Positions 1 to 5,396 of a DNA stretch of 6,232 nucleotides are shown piece after piece. The DNA is from an uncultured Bacteroidales bacterium. GTDB taxonomy: Bacteria; Bacteroidota; Bacteroidia; Bacteroidales; P3. The stretch's first letter is position 1. Every line of letters starts with the position of its first letter. The DNA lies in NCBI GenBank assembly GCA_947176325.1, contig CAMWQD010000075.1:1-6232 (forward strand), in the 5' to 3' direction. The notes below the pieces were generated by a model. It had not been told where the DNA came from. It saw nothing but the letters and a program-made list of their open reading frames with translations, and searched no databases. The translations under genes and the position numbers were made by a program.

Positions 1-287
1 CGAATAATCCCCGTATCCTGAAGGTAACGGGCGATACCACGCTCACGGCCATCTTTGCCAAGAACGGCACCGAACCCACCGCCAACGAGAATGCCGAGGC
101 GGACAACTTCCGCGTTTATGTGCAGAACCGCACGATTTACCTGTCGGAAGACAGAGGTGTGGTGCAGGTGTATAATATGGCGGGGCAGTGTGTCTATAAC
201 GGCCACGCTACGGCTATCCCCGTTCAACAGAGCGGCGTGTATGTCCTGCGCGTCGATGGCAAAAGCCGCAAGATTATCGTGCGCTAA
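1..287 (+). CDS. C-terminal end of a T9SS-secreted surface protein (5' end missing)
   Basis: Only the last 94 codons are present. The reading frame enters at base 3 and stops at TAA 285-287. The first visible stretch, KVTGDTTLTAIFAKNGTEP, resembles the end of a Listeria-Bacteroides (InlB-type) repeat, which often precedes a sorting domain in Bacteroidales surface proteins. It is followed by about 60 residues with the pattern of the type A T9SS C-terminal sorting domain: FRVYVQNRTIYL, then VQVYNMAGQCVYNG, then SGVYVLRVDGKSRKIIVR at the very end. Proteins with this tail are exported by Sec, cross the outer membrane through the type IX system, and have the tail removed on attachment or release. 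The catalytic or binding part lies outside the window, so its function is unknown. A strong terminator follows within 25 bases, making this the last gene of its transcript. Confidence 0.85.
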   Translation, partial: NNPRILKVTGDTTLTAIFAKNGTEPTANENAEADNFRVYVQNRTIYLSEDRGVVQVYNMAGQCVYNGHATAIPVQQSGVYVLRVDGKSRKIIVR

Positions 288-311
288 GCTTCAAACATCG
301 CACATTCCAAT

Positions 312-340
312 GGAGGAGGCATTTGTCTCCTCCTTTTTTT
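312..340 (+). terminator. Intrinsic (rho-independent) terminator of the T9SS-cargo gene
   Basis: A perfect 7-bp stem, GGAGGAG (312-318) with CTCCTCC (327-333), closes an 8-nt loop. It is followed at once by seven T residues (334-340). It begins 24 bases after the stop codon of the upstream gene and reads in the same direction. This is a textbook intrinsic terminator. The last T of the tract is also the first base of the promoter box for the next operon. Confidence 0.9.
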
Positions 341-347
341 ATCTTTG
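340..347 (+). promoter_or_regulatory. Bacteroidota-type -7 promoter box for the ADP-ribosyltransferase operon
   Basis: TATCTTTG matches the Bacteroidota housekeeping -7 consensus TAnnTTTG at every fixed position. It lies 28 bases before the first start codon of the operon (376), leaving a leader of roughly 20-25 nt. The nearest upstream TTTG (322-325, inside the terminator loop) is 14 bases away, closer than the usual -33 to -7 spacing, so the -33 element is weak or absent. The position directly after a terminator and before an operon supports the call. Confidence 0.6.
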
Positions 348-375
348 CGGTATAAAACCATATAATGAGGAAGCA

Positions 376-588
376 ATGAACGACAAGATAGAATATATCG
401 TAATGTTCATTTCAGAGTTTTCCAAAAAACATCATCTCACCGGGCGGCAGGCGTATCGGTATCTGAAGGAATTTGGTGGTGTTGATATGCTGGACAAGTT
501 CTACGATGTGATGCACACGCAAAGTTTTGGAAATATGGTTTTGGATGTTACAGCATTTTGTCATAGGAGAGGAGGAACATTGCAATGA
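376..588 (+). CDS. DUF3791 family small protein, putative antitoxin or accessory partner
   Basis: This 70-residue protein matches the pattern of the DUF3791 family (Pfam PF12668). It has an N-terminal hydrophobic helix (IEYIVMFISEF, residues 5-15), the LTGRQAYRYLKEFGGVDML segment (21-39), and the FYDVMHTQSFGNMVLDV motif (42-58), in which the H-T-Q and the following strand are typical. No signal peptide or membrane anchor is evident, so it is probably cytoplasmic. The start at 376 was chosen because the family begins here and GAGGA (367-371) sits just upstream. The longer open frame to the left would run through the terminator and the T9SS gene. Its stop overlaps the next start (ATGA, 585-588), so the two genes are translationally coupled. 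From family knowledge, DUF3791 genes are often found beside DUF3990 genes. An antitoxin role is inferred from gene order and size. Confidence 0.8.
   Translation: MNDKIEYIVMFISEFSKKHHLTGRQAYRYLKEFGGVDMLDKFYDVMHTQSFGNMVLDVTAFCHRRGGTLQ
565..575 (+). promoter_or_regulatory. Strong Shine-Dalgarno sequence of the DUF3990 gene
   Basis: AGGAGAGGAGG ends 9 bases before the ATG at 585 and contains two overlapping anti-16S matches. Most other starts in this window have no clear Shine-Dalgarno sequence, as is usual in Bacteroidota, so this site stands out. It lies inside the end of the upstream gene and fixes the DUF3990 start at 585. Confidence 0.65.
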
Positions 589-1061
589 GGCTTTTCCACG
601 GCACCATATCTCACTTTGAAGAAATAGACTTGTCGAAATCCAATTCCGCAAAAGATTTCGGACGGGGTTTTTATCTTTCCCCCGACAAGGCTCAGTCTGA
701 ACGTTGGGCAATGTTTAAAGCCATTCAGACGAATGGAACGCCTAAAGTCTATGAATTTGAGTTTGACGAAAGTTCACTTAAAAACGGAGGATTGTCGGTT
801 AGGCGTTTTGACGGATATACGGAGGATTGGGCGGAGTTTGTTTTTGCCAATCGGAAAAATCTGTCAGAAAGCAATATTCACAACTATGACATCGTGATAG
901 GGCCGATAGCAAACGACAAAGTGGGAGCGCAAATCCGAAATTACATAGAGGGCAATATTTCTTTAGAGGTTTTTATGGAAAGGCTTAAATACATGAAAGG
1001 CATTACATTCCAATATTTCTTTGGAACAGAAAAAGCCATAAAACATTTACGGAAATTATGA
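585..1061 (+). CDS. DUF3990 protein, putative ADP-ribosyltransferase toxin or effector
   Basis: This 158-residue protein fits DUF3990 (Pfam PF13151), a family placed in the ADP-ribosyltransferase (ART/PARP-like) superfamily. The candidate NAD-binding triad of the H-Y-E clade is visible: H5 in LFHGT at the N-terminus, Y30 in DFGRGFYLS (24-32), and E84 in DWAEFVFANR (81-90). A further family motif, YDIVIGPIANDKV (101-113), follows. The C-terminal third (115-158) is rich in aromatic and basic residues and may contact the target. There is no signal peptide, so action in the cytoplasm is expected. The predicted reaction is transfer of ADP-ribose from NAD+ to an unknown protein, nucleic acid or small molecule. 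It overlaps both neighbours by ATGA (585-588 and 1058-1061), which ties its synthesis to theirs, as in toxin-antitoxin operons. Family and triad assignments are from pattern recognition. The toxin role is inferred. Confidence 0.8.
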   Translation: MRLFHGTISHFEEIDLSKSNSAKDFGRGFYLSPDKAQSERWAMFKAIQTNGTPKVYEFEFDESSLKNGGLSVRRFDGYTEDWAEFVFANRKNLSESNIHNYDIVIGPIANDKVGAQIRNYIEGNISLEVFMERLKYMKGITFQYFFGTEKAIKHLRKL

Positions 1062-1264
1062 GCGATTTTCAATATATGGTGGAATGTACCACGCGGGATG
1101 TGATACGTCTGCTTATGGAGCGTAATGATATGCAGATGGAAGATGCGTTGGATAAGGTATATAACTCGCGGACATACGAGAACCTTCAGAACGAGAAATC
1201 GGGTTTGTATATACAAAGTCCGGAATATGTGTATGAGGAATTGATGCACGAAGTCCATTTTTGA
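1058..1264 (+). CDS. Small third protein of the ADP-ribosyltransferase operon, function unknown
   Basis: This 68-residue acidic protein starts inside the stop of the DUF3990 gene (ATGA, 1058-1061), so it is translationally coupled to it. It has two predicted helices, DVIRLLMERNDMQMEDALDKVY (14-35, amphipathic), then the motif YNSRTYENL (35-43) and GLYIQSPEYVYEELMHE (49-65). Small proteins with a YNS-TY-L...TGLY-QSP-YVY-L-E pattern occur beside DUF3990/DUF3791 genes, but I cannot assign a firm family name. It may be a distant DUF3791 relative. It is not obviously similar to the first protein of the operon. Its place directly behind the candidate toxin suggests an antitoxin or a specificity partner; this is inference. 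No terminator is seen after it, so transcription may continue into the lipoprotein gene 31 bases downstream. Confidence 0.7.
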   Translation: MSDFQYMVECTTRDVIRLLMERNDMQMEDALDKVYNSRTYENLQNEKSGLYIQSPEYVYEELMHEVHF

Positions 1265-1295
1265 AAGTTGTAGAACCGATACAAGCGAGAACACG

Positions 1296-1553
1296 ATGAA
1301 AAAGATAGGAAGAATTACGGCTATGGTGGCGGGGATGCTTTTGCTGTTGACTTCTTGCAGAACCCAATACCATTTTCCGGGAGGGGATCCGCGTCGCCGC
1401 ACCGCGCCCAAAAACTGCGGCTGCCCGTCTTATTCTTGGGGCGGGGCGGCCTCCAGCACCTCCACGCCAAGCAATCCGTGGACTCTCAAGGCGGAGGCGT
1501 CGGACAGCGACGTGGCCGTGGCGAACCCGCCCGCATGGGATAGCAGACGGTAG
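1296..1553 (+). CDS. Small lipoprotein with a cysteine-rich CGCP motif, function unknown
   Basis: The protein opens with MKKIGRITAMVAGMLLLLTSC: a basic n-region, a hydrophobic core and a lipobox L-T-S-C with the lipidated cysteine at residue 21. It is therefore expected to be a periplasm- or surface-facing lipoprotein. The mature part begins RTQYHFPGGDPRRRTAPKN (22-40) and has a Cys-Gly-Cys-Pro motif at 41-44. From about residue 46 to 85 it reads antisense through the 3' end of the minus-strand SprT-like gene. That tail is low-complexity (Ala, Ser, Pro, Thr) and looks like a shadow, so the ancestral stop may have been near codon 48, where TGG (1437-1439) is one base from a stop. It lies 31 bases after the preceding operon with no terminator between. 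CATTTTTG (1256-1263) is a one-mismatch -7 box that could serve it. The N-terminal half is well supported; the true C-terminus is doubtful. Confidence 0.6.
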   Translation: MKKIGRITAMVAGMLLLLTSCRTQYHFPGGDPRRRTAPKNCGCPSYSWGGAASSTSTPSNPWTLKAEASDSDVAVANPPAWDSRR

Positions 1554-2329
1554 TCCTTTCCCTCCACACGGAACACGGCTCCTTCGGGCAGGTTTCGGAC
1601 AAGGGCCCTTCCCCACACCCGTAGCGGCTCGGTAGCATACGCCGCCGCATCCCTGTCTTTCTGTTCCTCCGACCACTTTTTCAACTCCTTGCGGATTTCT
1701 TTCTCCCGTTCCTTTTCTTCTTTCTCTCTCCTCTTGCGTAAGATTTCCTCGGCCTTCACCCCCATATACGGAGCAGGAATCCTCACGCCCTCCTTCAACA
1801 AACGTAAATAAGTGCGTTCGAAAGCCTTGCGGTCTGCGCCGTAACGGTTGCAGGCCTCGTTGAGCTCGGTTTCGAAATAGCGCGAGGTCTTGACGAAATA
1901 GTTGTCGATGACTTCCAGAATATCGGGCGGAAAGATGTCGGGCGAATGAAAGGGCGCGAAAACCTTTCTGAAATTGGCCTTCCATTCCTTGCCGTGTGCG
2001 TTCACGCTGTCGCCGTATTGCAGTTGCGTGGTCAGATGCGCCCATTCGTGCAGGAAGACAAAGAGAAGCGCGTAGGGGTTGAGGGCTATCTGCAAGGAAA
2101 TGGTGTGCATGCCGCTGAACCCCGAAGCGTGTCGACCCGAAGGCTCGCGCGGCTGTATGTAATAGCCCAGCGCCCGCCCCTTGCGGTCGGAGAACGCCAC
2201 GTGCACCGGGTAGGTGTGGAGCATGTGCAGCACGCCCGGCAAGGCCGCCCGTATGATGTAGGGGGCGAGCGCTTGTTCCAGATTGCGGTATACGCGGAGC
2301 GGTGTTTTCTTTGAAAAGGCTGCGGGCAT
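1430..2329 (-). CDS. SprT-like zinc metallopeptidase domain protein
   Basis: This is a 299-residue protein. The SprT-like core covers roughly residues 10-125: LNPYALLFVFLHEWAHLTT carries the HExxH zinc site (H94-E95-W-A-H98), and HGKEWK (112-117) supplies the likely third ligand H112, in the arrangement of the SprT/Spartan family. It is followed by a helical segment (130-180), a very charged Lys/Glu/Arg stretch likely to form a long helix or coiled coil (193-227), and a small C-terminal domain (228-299). The four-cysteine zinc ribbon of classical SprT is absent; only C160 is seen. Eukaryotic relatives cleave DNA-protein crosslinks; bacterial SprT-like proteins are mostly uncharacterised, so the substrate is unknown. 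No signal peptide, so cytoplasmic. It is divergent from the ABC exporter gene with 55 bases between starts, and its 3' end overlaps the convergent lipoprotein frame by 124 bases. Confidence 0.85.
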   Translation of the reverse strand: MPAAFSKKTPLRVYRNLEQALAPYIIRAALPGVLHMLHTYPVHVAFSDRKGRALGYYIQPREPSGRHASGFSGMHTISLQIALNPYALLFVFLHEWAHLTTQLQYGDSVNAHGKEWKANFRKVFAPFHSPDIFPPDILEVIDNYFVKTSRYFETELNEACNRYGADRKAFERTYLRLLKEGVRIPAPYMGVKAEEILRKRREKEEKEREKEIRKELKKWSEEQKDRDAAAYATEPLRVWGRALVRNLPEGAVFRVEGKDYRLLSHAGGFATATSLSDASALRVHGLLGVEVLEAAPPQE

Positions 2330-2333
2330 AGGG

Positions 2334-2341
2334 CGAATTTA
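2334..2341 (-). promoter_or_regulatory. Candidate -7 box for the SprT-like gene
   Basis: Read on the minus strand this is TAAATTCG, one mismatch from TAnnTTTG. The same 9-mer TAAATTCGC occurs on the plus strand before the isomerase gene at 6036-6044. The box ends only 4 bases before the SprT-like ATG (2327-2329), so a transcript from it would have almost no leader. No convincing -33 element is seen. Confidence 0.4.
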
Positions 2342-2360
2342 CACAAAGCGGGGAAATTCG
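2334..2360. repeat. Inverted repeat between the divergent SprT-like and ABC genes
   Basis: CGAATTT (2334-2340) and AAATTCG (2354-2360) are perfect 7-bp inverted arms around a 13-base spacer. The left arm overlaps the candidate -7 box of the SprT-like gene. The spacing fits an operator for a dimeric regulator, but AT-rich arms of this size can arise by chance. Confidence 0.35.
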
Positions 2361-2372
2361 GAAAATTCCTGC

Positions 2373-2380
2373 TATTTTTG
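2373..2380 (+). promoter_or_regulatory. Candidate -7 box for the ABC exporter operon
   Basis: TATTTTTG matches TAnnTTTG fully and ends 4 bases before the ATG at 2385, the same distance as the box of the divergent SprT-like gene. Transcription would begin at or next to the start codon, giving a leaderless or near-leaderless message. There is no clear TTG at the -33 position, and no Shine-Dalgarno sequence precedes the start. Confidence 0.45.
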
Positions 2381-2384
2381 CTGT

Positions 2385-4202
2385 ATGGACGATTTGAAGA
2401 AGTTTTTTAAGAGCCTGCTCCGATACAGGGGGAACATCACGTTGAATATCGTGTTCAACGTGCTCTATGTGCTCACCTCCGCGCTCTCCATCACGATGAT
2501 CGTGCCCTTTGTCTCCGTGCTTTTCGGCATGGTGCCTCCCGTGGAAACCCCTCCGGAATTCTCGTTCAACGTGAACAGCGTTCTGCAGAACGCCTACTAT
2601 TATGTGGGGCAATATCAGCAACGGCACAGCACCATGGGGGCGTTGATTGTCCTCTCCATTTCCTTTGTGGGGGTTACCTGCGTCACCAATGTATTCCGCT
2701 ACTTCTCCCTGTTCTTCCTCTGCAATCTGCGGAGCGCCCTCCTGCGCGATATGCGCACCTCTTTCTATGCCCACATGATGACCCTGCCTTTGGGTTATTT
2801 CTCCGAGAAGCGCAAGGGCGACTTGCTTTCGCGCATCAACAGCGATGTGGGCGAGGTGGAATACGGGGTGGCGCGTTCCTTGCAGGGCGCGGTGATGGAG
2901 CCTTTGTTCGTGGTGGTGTTCGTGGCGGGGCTGTTTATGATAAACTGGCAGCTTTCGCTGGTGGTGCTGGTGGTTTTTCCGCCGATGATGTATGTGGCGG
3001 GCAAGATAGGGGCGAGCCTGAAGAAGAAATCCAAACGGGTGCAGGGGATGTTGGGAGAAATGGTGTCGCGGGTGGAGGAGTCCATCAACGGGCTTCGCAT
3101 CATAAAATCATTCAATCTGATAGAACTTTCCGAAAAAAGTTTTTCCGAGCAGAATGTACGCTATGTCCAGGCGCTCAACGGGGTGCTGCGCCGCAGGGAT
3201 CTCGCCGGCCCGCTCACCGAAATGATGTTGATTCTCTTGGCTCTCGGCGTGATGCTTTTCGGGGGCATAAAGGTGATGGGAGGGGGCTTGAACGCCGATA
3301 TGTTCGTGCTGTTCGTGCTTCTGCTCATCAAGACGATTTCGCCCGCCAAACATGCGGTGGCGGCTTTCTACGATATTCAGAAAGGGCGTGCCGCCTTGGA
3401 GCGTATCTATGCGGTGTTGCGCGAGCCTTCGGGCGAACCCGAGGAGAAGGATGGCCGGCGCAAAAGCACGTTTGAAAAGGAAATCCGCTACGAAGACGTG
3501 AGCTTCCACTACGAAGGCAGCGACAAGGATGTGGTGGATCATGTGAATCTGGTGCTCGAGAAAGGCAAGACCTATGCGTTTGTGGGTGCTTCGGGCGCGG
3601 GCAAGACCACCACGGCCGATTTGCTGAGCCGTTTTTACGAGGTGTCGTCGGGGCGGGTGACGATGGACGGGGTGGATATCCGGCAGATTAGGCGTGACGA
3701 CTTGCGGGAATTGGTGGGCACGGTGAGTCAGTTCCCCTTTGTATGGCGCGACACGGTGGCCGCCAACATCGCCTTCGGGCTTGGGAATGTGAGCCGGGAA
3801 CAGATAGAACAGGCCGCCAAACAAGCTTTCGCTCACGACTTTATCGTGCAGCTGCCGCAAGGCTACGATACGGTGTTGGGCGACAACGGCATGAATCTTT
3901 CGGGCGGTCAACGGCAAAGAATCGTCATTGCCCGCGCCATTCTCAAGAATGCCCCGATATTGGTGCTCGACGAGGCCACCTCGGCCTTGGACGCCGAGTC
4001 GGAAATCAAGGTGCAGCAGGCTTTGGAAAAACTGATGCAGGGACGCACCTCGGTGGTGATAGCCCATCGTATCAGCACGATACGCAATGCCGACTGCATT
4101 GTGGTGTTCGAAGACGGAAAGATTGTCGAGCAGGGCACCCATTCGCAACTCATGGAAAAAGGAGGCGGTTACGCCAAATATGTCAATCTGCAAACGCTAT
4201 GA
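2385..4202 (+). CDS. MsbA-type ABC exporter, fused permease and ATPase
   Basis: This 605-residue protein has the usual length and order of a bacterial half-transporter that works as a homodimer in the inner membrane. The N-terminal permease has about six membrane helices (roughly 18-48, 84-112, 169-188, 190-205, 277-296 and 305-322). The ATPase domain begins near 360 and has every motif: Walker A GASGAGKTT (401-409, K407), Q-loop Q449, signature LSGGQ (505-509), Walker B ILVLDE (D529, catalytic E530), D-loop SALD, and switch H561. It should be active. The family includes MsbA (lipid A-core flipping), lipid-linked oligosaccharide and drug exporters; the substrate cannot be read from sequence. 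The start at 2385 (MDDLKKFFKSLLRYR) fits family N-termini; an in-frame ATG at 2283 would lie inside the opposing gene. The stop overlaps the amidohydrolase start (ATGA, 4199-4202), so both are made from one coupled operon. Confidence 0.93.
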   Translation: MDDLKKFFKSLLRYRGNITLNIVFNVLYVLTSALSITMIVPFVSVLFGMVPPVETPPEFSFNVNSVLQNAYYYVGQYQQRHSTMGALIVLSISFVGVTCVTNVFRYFSLFFLCNLRSALLRDMRTSFYAHMMTLPLGYFSEKRKGDLLSRINSDVGEVEYGVARSLQGAVMEPLFVVVFVAGLFMINWQLSLVVLVVFPPMMYVAGKIGASLKKKSKRVQGMLGEMVSRVEESINGLRIIKSFNLIELSEKSFSEQNVRYVQALNGVLRRRDLAGPLTEMMLILLALGVMLFGGIKVMGGGLNADMFVLFVLLLIKTISPAKHAVAAFYDIQKGRAALERIYAVLREPSGEPEEKDGRRKSTFEKEIRYEDVSFHYEGSDKDVVDHVNLVLEKGKTYAFVGASGAGKTTTADLLSRFYEVSSGRVTMDGVDIRQIRRDDLRELVGTVSQFPFVWRDTVAANIAFGLGNVSREQIEQAAKQAFAHDFIVQLPQGYDTVLGDNGMNLSGGQRQRIVIARAILKNAPILVLDEATSALDAESEIKVQQALEKLMQGRTSVVIAHRISTIRNADCIVVFEDGKIVEQGTHSQLMEKGGGYAKYVNLQTL

Positions 4203-5377
4203 CGATACAAGAAAAAGTCGAGGCTTTGGCTAAGGAATTCGAGTCGGAAATCATCGAAATCCGCCGTCACCTGCACCGCAATCCCGAACTTTCGGCGCAG
4301 GAGGTTTCCACGCGCCGTTTCATCGAGACGAAGTTGGAGGAATGGGGCATCGCTTACCGAAGCGGTTATTCGGGAAACGGAGTGGTGGGAACGATAGAGG
4401 GGCGCAAGCCCGAAAGCCGTTGCATCGCCTTGCGTGCCGAAATGGACGCGCTGCCGATAGAGGAGGAGACGGGGCTTGATTTCGCCTCGCAGAACAAGGG
4501 GGTGATGCACGCCTGCGGGCACGATGTGCATATGGCCTGTCTGTTGGGGGCGGCTAAGATCTTGAAGCGTATGGAGGGCGATTTCGAGGGCAGGGTGAAA
4601 CTGATTTTTCAGCCCTCGGAAGAGGATTACAAGGGCGGGGCGCCGGTGATGCTCGAGCAGGGGGTGCTGCGCGACCCTGAGCCGCAGGCGATATACGCGC
4701 TGCACATCCTGCCCGAGCTGGAATGCGGCAAGATAGGCTACCGAAGCGGGAAATACATGGCGTCGACCGATGAGGTGTATTTGAAAGTGAAAGGAAAGGC
4801 GGGGCATGGCGCCGCGCCCGAAAGAAACATAGATCCGGTGGTGGCTTCGGCCTATATCATCACCGCCTTGCAGCAAATCGTGAGCCGGCAGGCCTCGCCT
4901 TTCACGCCCACCGTGCTTTCGTTCGGACGCATCATAGGCGAGGGGCAGACCAATGTGATTCCCGCCGAAGTGAAGATAGACGGCACGTTCCGCACTTTCG
5001 ACGAAACTTGGAGGAAAAAGGCGCACGAAGCGATAACGCGCTGTGCCGAGGAGACGGCGAAAGCTTGCGGTGCCGAGTGCGAGGTGCGTATCGCGCAGGG
5101 TTATCCTTCGGTATGCAACGACCCGAAAATCACGCAAAAACTCAAGGAAACGGCCGAAAAATTCGTGGGCGGGGCCTGCGTGGAGGAATTGCCTCTGCGC
5201 ATGACCGCCGACGACTTCGCTTTCTATACGCAGCAGGTGCCGGGCTGCATGTTCCGTTTGGGCGTGAAGCCGGAGGGCGTGGACGAACCTGCCAACCTCC
5301 ATACGGGGCGGCTTAGGGTGGACGAAGCCTGCTTGAAGACGGGCGCGGGCCTGCTGGCCTTATTGGCTATGGCATAG
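4199..5377 (+). CDS. M20D family amidohydrolase (N-acyl-amino acid / hippurate hydrolase type)
   Basis: This 392-residue, full-length metallopeptidase is of the M20D (HipO / IAA-amino acid hydrolase-like) group. Motifs in order: RRHLHRNPELSAQE near the N-terminus, LRAEMDALPIEEETGLDF, HACGHDVHMA with metal ligands C106 and H108, FQPSEE with E141-E142 (general base and ligand), ALHILPE with H169, GKAGHGAAPERNIDPV in the dimerisation domain, and LHTGRL with the last ligand H368. All expected metal ligands are present, so a two-metal hydrolase that cleaves an amide between an acyl group and an amino acid is predicted. The exact substrate (N-acetyl, benzoyl, fatty acyl or dipeptide) is unknown. 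There is no signal peptide, so it is cytoplasmic. It shares ATGA with the ABC gene and probably depends on its translation; no good Shine-Dalgarno sequence is near, the closest GGAGG being over 30 bases upstream. Confidence 0.92.
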   Translation: MTIQEKVEALAKEFESEIIEIRRHLHRNPELSAQEVSTRRFIETKLEEWGIAYRSGYSGNGVVGTIEGRKPESRCIALRAEMDALPIEEETGLDFASQNKGVMHACGHDVHMACLLGAAKILKRMEGDFEGRVKLIFQPSEEDYKGGAPVMLEQGVLRDPEPQAIYALHILPELECGKIGYRSGKYMASTDEVYLKVKGKAGHGAAPERNIDPVVASAYIITALQQIVSRQASPFTPTVLSFGRIIGEGQTNVIPAEVKIDGTFRTFDETWRKKAHEAITRCAEETAKACGAECEVRIAQGYPSVCNDPKITQKLKETAEKFVGGACVEELPLRMTADDFAFYTQQVPGCMFRLGVKPEGVDEPANLHTGRLRVDEACLKTGAGLLALLAMA

Positions 5378-5379
5378 CC
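5365..5379. other. Short palindrome at the convergent gene ends
   Basis: GGCTATG (5365-5371) and CATAGCC (5373-5379) are complementary around one central G and include the TAG stop of the amidohydrolase. A real hairpin would be about 5 bp with a 5-nt loop. No T-tract follows on either strand, so it is at most a weak bidirectional terminator. It sits in the only space between the convergent amidohydrolase and DUF308 genes. Confidence 0.25.
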
Positions 5380-5396
5380 CGAACCCTATCTGCGTT

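Noticed and set aside
55..375. Upstream extension of the DUF3791 frame
   Set aside because: It crosses the intrinsic terminator and reads out of frame through the T9SS sorting domain.
2283..2384. Upstream in-frame ATG that would add 34 residues to the ABC exporter
   Set aside because: The extension lies partly inside the SprT-like gene, looks unlike a transporter N-terminus, and the typical start MDDLKKFF begins at 2385.
1113..2774. Long (553-codon) open frame on the minus strand spanning the lipoprotein, the SprT-like gene and the exporter start
   Set aside because: Its translation is rich in Arg, His and Gly with no recognisable domain, and it overlaps three better supported genes. It is a by-product of GC-rich codon positions.
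3108..4193. 361-codon open frame antisense to the ABC exporter
   Set aside because: The opposite strand has every ABC ATPase motif in order; the antisense product is His/Arg-rich low-information sequence.
3743..4198. Upstream extension of the amidohydrolase frame through the exporter's ATPase domain
   Set aside because: The extra 152 residues are an out-of-frame reading of the ATPase; the M20 family N-terminus and the ATGA overlap fix the start at 4199.
4169..5302. 377-codon open frame antisense to the amidohydrolase
   Set aside because: The plus strand encodes a complete M20D enzyme with all metal ligands; the antisense frame has no recognisable motif.
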